This document shows, in pieces, positions 39,905 to 52,100 of a DNA stretch of 64,000 nt. Under the pieces are notes generated by a model. It did no database searches. It worked only from the letters and a program-made list of their open reading frames with translations, and was not told where the DNA came from. Position 1 is the stretch's first letter; the number at the start of each line of letters is the position of its first letter. The position numbers were made by a program, and so were the translations under genes. This DNA comes from Nematostella vectensis (Eukaryota > Cnidaria > Anthozoa > Actiniaria > Edwardsiidae): positions 13,032,887 through 13,096,886 of the forward strand of contig NC_064034.1 in the NCBI RefSeq assembly GCF_932526225.1. The letters are read 5' to 3'.

Positions 39905-41322
39905 AATAGGTTTTTTTAGAACAAGATACTTATATAAAACTAAAAACATAATTTTGCTTTTTAAATAATAAATCTGTAACGAAAACAGTTTTCTATTAAC
40001 CTAAAGATAATGGGAAAGGGGATATTTTAGGAAAGTACTGAATATAATTATCACATTATTGTTATTATATTTTCTTTTTAAACATTTAAAGAAGAGTCAT
40101 ATTTCTTCCTTTCCTTTTCCCTGTTGACTATTTTTATGCAATTGATGCTCTTTGCTATTTCCCCTCTACACCAAAAATAAATTAATAAACAGATTTGATT
40201 TTTACATTAGAAATTTTCATTTAGTACTTTCACTTGTATCTTCTTTTTAGGATTTCCTTTCCAAGTCTCTTTTCCATTACATTTATTTTAAAGGTTTAGA
40301 TTTATTTCATTGGAATGGTTGGATCCAGGGTTTCTAAAAACAGCAAAATATAATGCATTACTGGATGTATATTTGTAGATATTAATTCCCATGGGGATGG
40401 AAAATCCCCACTTAAAATGGTACATTAAAACTTCAGTATTGCATCTTATTTAAAATTGTGTCTGACACTATATTCTATCTTTGAAATCCTGTCTCATCCA
40501 TTACTTGTTCTTCGCAAGGAAAAAGCTTGTCAGAATGTAGCTTTACAAATGTACATTAATGGAACTTTTATTAAGGGAAGGTTTTTTTAGGGCAAGATAC
40601 TTAAACTTTATAACACTAGCAACATCCTTGTTCTTTTTCAATAATAGAATTCTGTTCACATAGCTTGGATAGCATAGAGATGGCCTCTTTAGAGGCCTGT
40701 GGTGATGAAAGGGTTAAGATAATGGGAAAGGGAAAATGTCAAGAAATGCTCAATCAAAGTACTTTCATTACTGTTATATTTTTTTCAAACCTTTCAAGTT
40801 GAGTCAATTCCCTTTATATCTCCTCCCCCGTCGACTATTTTTTAGTCAATTGATATTCTTTCCTTCCTCTCTACCCCAAACATAGATCAATGAAAGGGTT
40901 TGGTTTGAAATTAGAAGTTAGCATTTTAGCACTGTCAGTGATGCCTTAGATGTTTTTTTTAGGATTTGCTTCCAAAATCAATCTGTTTTTTCTTCATTGC
41001 ATTCATTTTGGAGTAGGCCACCAACAACAAGGCCACTATATGGTAAATGGTGGGTGCACCAATATGTAATGCATGAAAGGAGATATATTTTTGGATTTTA
41101 ATTTCCGGACATTTTCTGAATATTAGGTCCAATGAAGGAGAGAATCGCCACTAAATCAATACATAAAAATTACAGTATGGCATCTAAACAGTCTAAATAT
41201 ATTATTTCAACTCTTTGGAATGCTGTTACATCCATGACCTATTCTGCACAAGGGCAAAGCTTGTCGGAGTATTGTTTTGATTAAAAAAAATATTTATAAT
41301 GGAACTTCTATGATGGGACATA
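39905..41322. repeat. Diverged tandem duplication, two units of about 0.7 kb
   Basis: 39905-40580 and 40583-41322 share collinear blocks in the same order: 'gataatgggaaaggg', 'ttgactatttt'/'tcgactatttt', 'caattgat', 'tttttaggattt', 'taatgcat', 'aaagcttgtc', and 'aatggaacttt'. Identity is moderate, so the event is old. No coding frame is conserved. Confidence 0.8.
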
Positions 41323-41757
41323 AGAATTTACCATTAGACTCTTGACGACTTTGACAGCCATATTCACACCAGGAATTGTGTTTGTTAACTTTGATGTACT
41401 GCATAATTTAAATTATTGAATAAGGCCTGGATCCATTTCGTTGGTACAATAAATAAATCTCAGTAAAGAGCAGGATCCTAGATCCCCCAAAAATACCTCA
41501 ATCAGTCAACACAGGTGTTTAATGCTGGCTCCGCTTTTAGGCAGTGCCTAAATCTATATATTAGGTAACTAGTGGTTACCCGTGAAATATCCGCGAAAAG
41601 CAATTCTTTGTTGTACAAAACTTATCCTTCAATGTAATGGGCTTCCTGGTGCTTTGAACAAATGCCTTCATTTTGAGTCCGAAGAACTGGAAGAAGAGTA
41701 CTTTTGAGGTCGAAGAACTGGAAGAAGAGTACTTATATACTCACTTCTTATATCGAG

Positions 41758-42003
41758 ATTGATCTGATAAAATAAGAAGTGTTGTGCACCGCATCTCGAT
41801 CTGATTAAATAAGCTTTTATGCACCGTCCTTTAATGGATTGAATTGAAGTTGTTAAAAATTCAAAAGTCTTGCAGTTGTGGATAAAAGCTCTTTTCTCCC
41901 GTTTTCTTGTTTGCGAACCGTTTTGTTTATGCGCGATGGGGCTAAAGAATCTACTTTCTTTTCGAGGTAGGAATAATGCCTTTCTAAATAACGATAAAAA
42001 GAC
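41758..42003 (+). repeat. Repeat flanking the GPCR pseudogene, copy 1
   Basis: About 250 bp, roughly 90% identical to 44148-44393 in direct orientation, starting ATTGATCTGATAAAATAAG and ending TTTCTAAATAACGATAA. A 29-bp doublet ('cgaagaactggaagaagagt') lies just before it at 41680-41735. Confidence 0.85.
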
Positions 42004-42019
42004 GGTTGTGTTTTCAGCT

Positions 42020-42246
42020 ACAACAAGAGACCATGATATAAGAGAACGAATCCCGTGGCCCATGATGTCGTCCATGAAAGCTATTTTTAGATTGCGCGAG
42101 CTTGTCAATCATAGCATCAATACATGGTTCGTCGCGCCATATTTGGTTATGGGCACCACGAGCTAGTACAATTTCACACCAAATTTTTTCCCTCTGCACT
42201 TTTTTACTTCGTTCGCTACCTGTTTTTATCCTTTTACTTTTTTCTC
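42020..42246 (+). repeat. Second copy of the 29.7-kb repeat end
   Basis: Collinear with 29688-29905: 'agagaccatgatataagaga', 'attgcgcgagcttgtcaatc', 'atatttggttatgggcacc', and 'cttcgttcgctacctgtttt'. Same orientation, directly after the 41758-42003 repeat. Confidence 0.85.
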
Positions 42247-42376
42247 TTACATGTAAAGATCATTTAATTATTTGATATTTCATATAACATCTAGTATTTT
42301 TTATTGTGCTTGTGTGTGTGTGTTTTTTTTTTTACATTTCCAAGCCTATTGTACCATCCGTTTGTTTTTCCTTCAT

Positions 42377-43336
42377 CTATGTTATTTGCGTCTCTGCCTC
42401 ATCGTTGTTAGTTCTTTCCCCTTGTCGGCCTGTATTTGTGCCTTCTAGGGTTGGTCCAGATTCCACGCCTTTAGGTTTCTCGTGGCATTTTCCTTCTTTT
42501 TTCCCCTCCTCTTTTCCTTTATTCTCTCTTTTCCCTTTTCTGACGCCTTTCTTTCTAAATACCATTTGCTGGATAGCCAGTGTAAAGGCATGATTTCTAC
42601 AGCAGTATATAACAGGATTAGCGGGCGATATGATTAGTGCAAGAGTCTGCGATAGGGTTAAAAGAGCATACACTAAGCTACTCTCATTCGAGTCTGGGTG
42701 CGTATTCACCAATACGACAAAAGCAAATGGAAGCAAGTAAGAGAAGAAAAACATGCCAATGATAATAGCAGTCGTCTTGGCTGCTTTATTTTCACGGATC
42801 CAGCGCTTTTTGTCCTCGTTCGAACCTACTGTTCTAGCCAAGACGAACAGACATCGCTTATGGTGGCTACTAATACGAAAAATATTAAAATAGCATAAAG
42901 TCACCACGATAGAAGTTACAAGCATGACTTTAAAAGCGGAGATGTCTCTGACAATTTTGCCGGCTTTCAGTTCTGCCTTGAAACCAACTATGGTCAGAGC
43001 AAAGATATAAATCGCTAAAAGCCACGATGCCATGATAACGATCTTGATTCTCTTTTTGGTAATCCAAAGAGAGCTCTTCATTGGATACTTGATTGCAATG
43101 TATCATTCGAGGGTGATCGGAATGATGTGAGCGATGGATGCACCGCCGGCTAAGAACTGAATGCAACTGTAGGCCATCCCTATGTTGCAGTCTGGAACCC
43201 CGTTAAGGTGAAAGTACTCTCTGGTTATGAATAAAGGTTGAGCTATACAGCCTACCATCAGCTCAGTGACGGCTAGCGACGCTAACAAGATGTTGGTGTT
43301 GGTTTGGAGTGGATCCTTTACATTTTTAAGATTTCG
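42377..43336 (-). pseudogene. Class A GPCR with TGA at the E/DRY arginine
   Basis: The frame runs from an acceptor (TTTTCTCAG|CGA at 43336) through TM2 (LLASLAVTELMVGC), TM3 with C3.25 (PDCNIGMAYSCIQFL), then P-I-T-L-E, TGA (43103-43105), Y-I-A-I-K-Y-P, TM4-TM6 (SYLLPF instead of CWLP), TM7 with NPVIY, and a long Lys/Glu-rich tail, to a stop at 42377. The only lesion is the TGA where other receptors have the CGN arginine, a single C-to-T at a CpG. TM1 and the N-terminus would be on an upstream exon that I cannot find. It is either a recent pseudogene, a segregating null allele, or a sequence error. Confidence 0.8.
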
Positions 43337-44147
43337 CTGAGAAAATGAAGATTCTTAATTATTTCACAAATTTCCACAAGTGGCATGCTGCAGTTATAAT
43401 TTCTAGTATCTTATCTTCCTTGGTTCACCGATAGAATGGTACTTTAATTTGGATGTAATACAAATAGCAAAGAGATGCAATTCAGCCAAATGACTGTTTG
43501 GTTGTGTATCAAGTTTAAATTGCTCTTTCTGGTAACGACAATATTAAGGATCGACAGTATTAAGGATCGGAGTCTTATGGGAAACCGAGGGGAGGGAGGG
43601 GGGACCGTGAGTATTTTTGTAAGCTTACTATTTTACCCCCTGTTAGAGGAATGAAGTTTTTAGTTTATGTGAAACTTACCCATTTTAAAGATGATGTTTG
43701 TAGGGGGTGGATTTTTTATTCATTTGAATTCCAAATGAAAGGATCATGAAGCCCTTCTCTTGAGAAATTGAATCAATACGTTAAAAACAAAACAGGCCCA
43801 CGCAGCACGCACCATTATCAAGGGAAATGCGCTCGATGGAATAACCCGCGGTGCACCATTGGAGCACTTTTTTTGTTAATGGATGTTCAAAGTCGGCTTC
43901 TGAGGACTTCTGAGGTGATGAAACACTGGAGCACGGGCTTTAGGATAGCTAGAGCAGAGAGTGCTTTGGTTTCAACGACTTTCTCACAGCCACTGGCTAA
44001 ATGGAAATCGAAATGTCGTCCGAAATAGCTTTGAAATGTGATACATTTCCATTCAAAATGCAATCTGTACATTCCCTACTCATCAACTAAACGTTTCCCT
44101 ACACATTAACAAGACGTATCCCTACATATTAACTTAACGTATTCAAA

Positions 44148-44393
44148 ATTGATCTGATAAAATAAGAAGTGTTGTGCACCACACTAGATCTGATGATTAA
44201 ATAAGCGTTTATGCACCGTCCTTTAATGGATTGAATTGAAGTTGTTCAAAAATAAAGTCTTGCAGTTGTAGATAAAAGTTCTTTTTCTTCCGTTTTCTTG
44301 TGTGCGAACCATTTTGTTTATGCGCGATGGAGCTGAATAATCTACTTTCTTTTCAAGCTAGGAATAATGCCTTTCTAAATAACGATAACAAGA
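44148..44393 (+). repeat. Repeat flanking the GPCR pseudogene, copy 2
   Basis: Direct copy of 41758-42003, 2.39 kb away, with the broken receptor between them. Differences include small indels. Confidence 0.85.
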
Positions 44394-44584
44394 CATTTTG
44401 CACACCTTCTCTCCGGCAATGTGTGGAAAATACGTGGTTTCGAAGTTTTCTAGCTCAGCCGTTTTTTCGTAAAAGCCGGTCAACAGTCCATTCCTTAGCG
44501 TATTATATATAGTATAGATTTGATAATGGCCTAACTCTTTTTCAAGGTGTTGTTGTAAATTTATGCTCAATCTTGAGTGATAAT

Positions 44585-44918
44585 CAGGCCCGTACCCAGG
44601 ATTTTTCTTGGGGGGGGGGGGTGCGAAATCCGAAAAAGTAGACCTTCCGGGGGGGGGGGGGGGGGAAGGGAGGGAGTTCTCTGATAAAAATCTAACCACC
44701 TCCGAAAGAACAAAGGGATTTTTTTATGCCTTTGCAGTGTCTCTACGGGACGTTTATTGTCGAATTTGGCTACATACTAGAATGATCTTGCTTATGATTC
44801 TGAGTTTTGTCTACAAACTAAAAATAGCACGTCTATTGAGAACCAAAAGTTCGGCCGTTGTGTGTGTGTCTGGGGGGGTGCGTTCGCACCCCCTGCACCC
44901 CCTCTGGGTACGGGCCTG
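44585..44918. mobile_element. MITE with CAGGCCCGTACCCAG ends, copy 1
   Basis: Left end CAGGCCCGTACCCAG, right end CTGGGTACGGGCCTG, a perfect 15-bp inverted repeat. Flanks are ATAAT and ATAAC, a degraded 5-bp duplication. It contains two poly-G runs, and its right half is inverted relative to copy 2. Confidence 0.85.
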
Positions 44919-45088
44919 ATAACGCCATATTTTTCTCAGCGTACATTTGTATTCAGTTAGTAGAGGGAAATGGTTACGAAACTTGGCGAACTTCAAAGGC
45001 CGAAGTCTTTGTTTGTTTTTATGGGCCCTGTCACGTGGTTGCGTAGGTGCACAAGTCGAGCGTACAGCGTCTATACTGCTTCTTGATC

Positions 45089-45230
45089 CAGGCTCGTACC
45101 CAGGGGGGTGCAGGACAGCCACTTTTGGTTCTCAATAGACGTGCTATGTGTAGACAAAACTAAAAATTAGGCCCACTTTTTCGGGTTTCGCACCCCCACC
45201 TCACCCAAAAAAATCCTGGGTACGGGCCTG
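45089..45230. mobile_element. MITE with CAGGCCCGTACCCAG ends, copy 2
   Basis: Ends CAGGCTCGTACCCAGG and CCTGGGTACGGGCCTG, flanked by an exact 5-bp duplication TGATC. Shares 'ttggttctcaatagacgtgc' with copy 1 in reverse complement. Confidence 0.9.
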
Positions 45231-45239
45231 TGATCTTTT

Positions 45240-48200
45240 CACAACACCTCAGTATTGATGCAGATTCGAACCAATGCTGTCATGCTTGCCGTGTGAGCTC
45301 ACTGAGATTGTTCAATAGAGCTCTATTCTCCATAGAATTTTAGCCCCGCTTGGTACTTGTACAAAATATATATGGCTGTATAAAACTGATTTTCTAGGGC
45401 TGTGAAACTCAGGATATAATGGCGATAAAACATGCAAAGTGAAAAAGACGAAGATATTAACTGTGATTCAGTGAGACCCGATAGAGAAACAAAGAAGAAA
45501 TGTGTGCTATGACAACCGATTAAGTTAAAGACCTTATTTAATGTGCTCTGGACACATCGATGAACTTATTGTGATAGTCTATTTTTGGATCTATTTGGTC
45601 TATTTAAAACCAAATCTAATCTTTCCGTTGCCAGCCGAATATAGCTAAAAAAACTCAGCTCATATCGATTTGGGTTTCCTGTGGAACAAGACGCCGCCAT
45701 CTTGAAAATCAAATCACCCTCCCCTCCCCCCACAAAACACTTTGTTTTCTATGCGTGCGATGCGTGCTGTGTTTGGACGTTGTGTATGCTTCTGTCGGTA
45801 TGTGTCGGTCTGGTCTGGGCTCCCTGATTTGGGCTACCTTTGGCAAAGCGGCAATTATTTTTCGCACTTGCCCTGTGTTTACCTAAGGGCAAAGCGAAAG
45901 GTATTCAAACAGCCCAAATCCCATTGCCTGACGATTGTACTGTAAGGCTTTGTTTTTAAATGCAACTGAGCGAAAAACGCTATGAAGGGAAGACAAACCA
46001 ACCAAATTCCTAAAATGACGGGTAAATAATTCATTCAGTAGATCTCTGTGTTATTTGATGAGACTTGTGTACAAAGGGAAATATAAACAAAATCAATCCG
46101 AATAATCTCATTTCTCTGCCCCGCTTCTCGGCCCTTCTAATATCAGACATAAAATTGTTATGTTTTATTCGATACTGGGTTTGCAGTATTTTATATTTTG
46201 AGTCTGTTTTTCCACAGCAATGTCCAGTCCAGAACTACTATGATTGCAAATCATTGCCCAAGAAGTAAAACAAAATTCATTGCTACATTTTTTTAAACCA
46301 AGGCAAACACAGCCACGAAGGAGACACAGAGATTCTTCAGAAATCAGTGGGCTCCAGTGAATACTGCAGTGTACTTATATGCAGAAGCTATTGTTAGGGA
46401 GAAGCAGGAGATCATAAATTCTGTATAGCTCACTATATGTTAACACATGAGCAGTGATCATTTCAGTAGCTATTATCAAGGCCACCACTTAGACCCAAAT
46501 AGTTTACTGCGTATGTACAGGCATGCAGCTCGGGGTGGGCACACGGGTTGTGCCCCTCCAACTCAACCACCAAAAAGCAGTCTTTTTAAAATATACTTAC
46601 TTTCCATAATATCTATAACTGCAAATCCCCTCCACAGCTAATCAGATTGTTTGTTATGGTTATCAGACATCACCTTTTCTAGACATACAATGCCGTCAAT
46701 TTATTTTTTTTTGTTTGATGAAATAAAACTACAAGCAATTTGTTTTTGTTCTATTTCTTTTATAAAACAAACAGGGAAACCATGAAACAAAGGGTTAGTG
46801 ATCAGCCAAGACAGTGGCTGCAAAGAAAAGGGGGTCTTGCGTAAATCTGGCTTATGGAAAATGTGCGAACTGCCCCACACAAATCTAAAAGAATATTGAT
46901 TTAACCCTTGCAATTGAATGACCAACCAATCTATGAGCTCGAGCACTTCTCCACGAGAACTTCTAGTCTAAGAAGATATTTGAATACCTTGAAGACTCTA
47001 TAAAAATCACTGTTAATAAATGCTACGTCTGGCTACAACCTGACACTGTACCAACCAAGGCTTGGCTAGAAAACGTTTTTCAGGGAGTGAGCCTTAGAAA
47101 TTTATTTTCGGGCCAGATGCTATTTATTTTTTTACATCTCTTTTGTAAATTCCTGCTCTACTAAGGGCACTTTAACACTAGCACCATGGTTGCCGAAGTG
47201 CACGGGTAATAGACTGTGATAGCGTCCCGTCTTGGACCGACTGCTGCCAATGTGTGTATGCTAGTGTGTTGTTAAAGTCTACTAATGGAGCAGCTCCCCC
47301 CCCCCCCATCCTGGTTAGCTACAGCCCTGGTAATCTGAGCTTTTAAGCTTTTGCTTTGTTTTGGCCAGAGGTGCTGCCACTGTTTGCATTGGGTTTTTGA
47401 CTGTTTGATAAAAGCCCCACATTTTAAAGTTTATCCCAGTTAACCCTTTATAGTTCAATTCGATGCTTATTGAGTTTGTTCAAGTAATCTTTCAACTGAA
47501 ATAATATACATTTTTCTTTCTTTTTTTAAAAAAAAAACCATCTGTTTACCTTGGTTGTAGGTTGCGATGTGTCTTTGTGCGCTAGGTGCTTAGTCCAATA
47601 TCTCGTCCATTAACGAGAATGTTCGCTAACGAAAAAAAACAATTCTTTGATGATAAGAGCTAACACAAAAAATAAGTTGGTTGTGCACTAGCAATTTCCT
47701 TTTTAATATGCCATGTTTTGCTTTCCATATTTCTGTTGATCCAACTCACTCGAGCTAGAAAATGGACTCAGGATCACATGAGTCTGTTTATTCGTAACTT
47801 GATGTTTATTTATACAAGATCGCCTTAAGCGTATGTTATAATTGTTTAGTGTCAAACTCGTAAACAACAACGAACGAATAAAAATGCAAAGATGCGTATC
47901 AAAAACCCTTCGCTGTGGACTTGAAAAGCAAGAGGCAAGATGCTAATGACGGCTGGCATTTATTATATGCGACATGCGTTAAGGCTTTATGGCTTTTCAA
48001 ACCACTCGTAATCTCTATGCATTTTTCAATAGCCTAACTTTTTGTTAACTTTTTTACAGACTCGTACCAAGATTAACTATGGATTAACATACTAAGTGTT
48101 TATAGAACTTATAAATATTGCCTAGAGGTTAGTTTATAGAATTGATATTACAGCTTTTAGAGTAATTGTTGGGCGGTTTTTAATACGGTGCCGGTGCAGT

Positions 48201-48600
48201 GAATAAATATGCCCATGGCATTCTAGCGCAACAAGTATTTCTGAAAGAAATCATATTTAAAGAAGTGGGATGTTCTGTTGTTTGTACTCATCTCTTGCAA
48301 AGTTATTTTTGAAATCTAGCGGCGGTGTTTAAGGGCATTATTATTATTATTATTTTTGGTAAGAGGGCGGCGTCTATTTATAGATCGTAGTGAAGTACTC
48401 ACTATATTGCGACACGAAGTCGCTCTGTTAAACAAAGTTGAAATGTTGCTACAAAAGTAAATAGTTTGTCCTTGCAAATCAAAATATGATACCTTTTTTT
48501 TCAAATGAATATCGAGGTTCGTAAATCTTGGGCGTCTTTCTAAAAGAGGCATTTTGAAATCTTTAATTTCATATCCTGTGTCTATTACATGGCATCATCC
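45240..48600. other. Intergenic, no supported gene
   Basis: AT-rich, with poly-C at about 47295 and an ATT microsatellite at about 48339-48353. Short frames here match no family I recognise. Confidence 0.5.
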
Positions 48601-48620
48601 AAAGGAAGGGGGGTATAGCA

Positions 48621-49139
48621 CACAGGGGCGGATCTAGCTTTTTGCTAGAGGGGGGAGTTTGCTCAAAGACAAAGGGGGGAGGGGGATATAGCACACAAGG
48701 GTGGATCTAGCTTTTTGCTAGAGGGGGGAGTTTGCTCAAAGACAAAGGGGGGAGGGGGGTAATAGCACACAGGGGCGGATCTAGCTTTTTGCTAGAGGGG
48801 GGAGTTTGCTCAAAGACAAAGGGGGGAGGGGGGTAATAGCACACAGGGGTGGATCTAGCTTTTTGCTAGAGGGGGGAGTTTGCTCAAAGACAAAGGGGGG
48901 AGGGGGGTAATAGCACACAGGGGCGGATCTAGCTTTTTGCTAGAGGGGGGAGTTTGCTCAAAGACAAAGGGGGGAGGGGGGTAATAGCACACAGGGGTGG
49001 ATCTAGCTTTTTGCTAAAGGGGGGTTTGCTCAGTGACAAAGGGGGAAGGGGGTATTTTTTTTGTTACATATGGCTTTCTGGCAGGCCAAAGGGGGGGGGT
49101 TAAACCCCTTAAACCCTCCCCCTAGATCCGCTACTGGCA
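48621..49139. mobile_element. TIR element with its left end amplified six times
   Basis: Left end CAGGGGCGGATCTAGC, right end CTAGATCCGCTACTGG. The left 73-74 bp is repeated six times (GGATCT at 48630, 48703, 48777, 48851, 48925, 48999). GGCGG and GGTGG alternate strictly between copies, so the unit of amplification was probably a 148-bp dimer. Confidence 0.85.
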
Positions 49140-52100
49140 TAGGCGATTCTAGTTAGGATAGTTAACTTTAGGTATCCAGATTCTTTTTGTTAGTTTTAGG
49201 TTGCCATAACAAGAAGGCTAGTTACGCTCCACCAAGGCCCACCAACATGGGCACCCATTTCCATCGGCTGATTCAAACAGAGAACTGAGATGCTTCCAGT
49301 CACATGTTTCCTATTCTTTTTTTTTTATAGTCTTGTACACAAGAAAACAGAACATATGTACCTATTTCAAATAAGGAGAACCCATATATCGTAATACGCA
49401 GTGATTCATGGGTACAAAAAATAAACAACGTAAATTCAAAACGAATCAAGGTTATGCTGGTGCAGACTATGGGACGCGCAACCCTCCCCCCCCCCCCCCC
49501 CCCTCTCCTTAGCGGCCAAAAAGTGCCTCATTTCTTATTAAAGAACCAATCTTCAAATACTATGCTTTTTCCGTATGATACATATGACTGCGCACCCCCC
49601 CCTCCCCCCCTCGGCCATTTGCTTTATTCATTATCCTTTATCCATCCAATGAGGATAACGAAAAATGGATTCTCCAAGTACAATCTTATGTGAAAATAGT
49701 TACTAAAACCACTAATTATTTCTTGTGCGTCTATTTTGTTTCATCATTTTCTTTATGACACCCTGACGTTATCCACGGATTTTAGAACACTGACGCACGC
49801 AAATATTAAACGCAAAACATCGCAAATTACATTCCTCGTTTCTTTCTTTAATATTATTTATTTATATTTATATTATTTATCTTATTCTATGCATTTTTCA
49901 GGGGAAAAATAGTACAAATGTTACCCAGTACAAATAAAAGATTGGTAACACAGCAGTGTTCTAGAGAAGCTTAATTAATGTAAGGACAATTTAAGTTGAT
50001 GCAATGCTTTTGTTCATGAAGTGCTCTTTTACCTGGGATTTTGAACATAATTATTTTGAACTATTTGCTGTTTATAAATTGATTCTATAATAATATCATA
50101 AACTCAATTCATAGATTTAACTGTACGTGTGCAGGTATACCTGACGATTGAGAAAGTTTTATTCTTTCATGTTACAAATAAGTATAATTTTTTCTTGGCA
50201 ACTACGTTATTAGAATCTGCCTATCTATCTGAAATAACTAGAAATATTTCCAATCTTAAAGAAAAATATGAGCTCGCCATGTCATTTCAAAATAGTTCAC
50301 CGAGGAAGAAGAGGTATTCCGCAATTTTCAACTCGAGATTTTCAAGATGTAAAGCAAAGTCTAATGAAAAAAATCACTAAAGTTCCGGTTGAAAAACACG
50401 CCTCTCAAACATTACATTTTGTAATGATTTTAATCGAACAACACTAATTTGTTATCATTTACAGCCTTTTAAGTTTTGAATTTTGTAATAAGCCACAAGA
50501 ACGTTACATCCTCTCCTTACAAGGGAAAATATCTTCAGGAGATTTGATTAAAGTGTAATAAATCTCCCAAATGGCCTCAGCATAGAACTATTAGCAGCGA
50601 AACTCGAGTGGTGTATGTTGTTAGGGTAAGTATGGCATCTATCATTAAGACTACAACGAAAAATTACCTGCTAGCTTACAGCAAATTGTCAGGGCCGTGG
50701 CTAGCACGGAAAATTGTATATATAAATAGACACCTGTAAGTAATTCTATTGGCTTGAACAACCTAATGACATGATTGATACGGTGCCAATAAAGCATTTC
50801 AATCCCCCCCTCCCTCGTCCAGGTCATCTCATAGATCTAGAAAGTCTTAAAATAGCATGACAAGCGAAAACACAAAAGCGGGCTCGTTACACGCCACTGA
50901 CTGTTTAGTCTAAGTACATTCAATCAACTAGAAACTCTGAAACCCTTTCTCCTTTCCATGTTGATCGTTTGAGTGTGTTGCCATATATTTCTTCCACGTA
51001 AATGTGTTTTTTATGATATCCCTCTCTGTTGAAGCACCATAGAAGTTAATATTTACTATATTATATATTTCCTATGGAGCCTCTTCAATTCACCATGTAA
51101 TAAATCGCTTAAACAGTCTTAATATCAACTAGATTGTTCATTTATCTTGCGTGTAGTTTTGACAGCCACTTGTGTCTCGTGGTGCCGTGTCGCATGGCAA
51201 TCAGGTCCACACGATCCAGGTGGTACTTTGCTCGCTTGCTAGTTTTGAGGGGTAAAAAAAAGCCATTATACAACTTGCCCAAATACCCCCACTAATCATA
51301 TGGTACAAGAAGTTCAATGGATATAAGAGAATGTCACTGCTAAAAGCGTTTTAACAAAGAAAATGAATCTATTTTGTCAAGCTGGCTTTTATTACTATCG
51401 GTGACGGAGAGGAGACAAAGGGCAAACGTATGAGCTTACACGTGGGAGAAAATGATGAGAAGTAAGCGGAGTCTCTTTTCGCAACGATTTTTACACGCGC
51501 AATCTTACAATATTATTACACGTATTGTATGTCTTCGCTTACTTCCTTAGTGAGAATGGGCTTTTATAGAAGATAAACATTCAGTATTGGACGTGATCCA
51601 ACTCAGCAAGTTCTTAGATTCGACCAAATGCGCGCAAATTTGGTTTACAGTGATTGAAATCTTTAACGTTCAACTCTATTTAACAGGCTAATTAAATCTG
51701 TATTGATAATTTCCTTTGTTTTCTCAGTTGTTGATCAGTTCTATATTTATCAACAAGTAAACAAAAATTGGCTTTGCTCGTGGGTCTTCATTACAATCAA
51801 AGATATTTCGAAGGTTTTAAGGGAAGCTTTATTAAAACGCGTCGACTTGTGCTTAAAAAACACCCAGGCTGTGAGGCAACCTGCGTCGAGTTACCATAAC
51901 CTTGAAATTGTTTTAGTAGTCATTTTCTCTATGATAATGACATGAATCGATTGAATTGCCAGAATTTCCGTATTTTTATTGCCTGGTTACCCTGGGAACC
52001 AGTAGCTGGAGCCCTCTTCTATTGAGCACATAATATATGGACTTCGGTTACGACCTATTCGCTTGACTCCCCGTCGGCAAAATTTTATCGCTTCGCTTAA

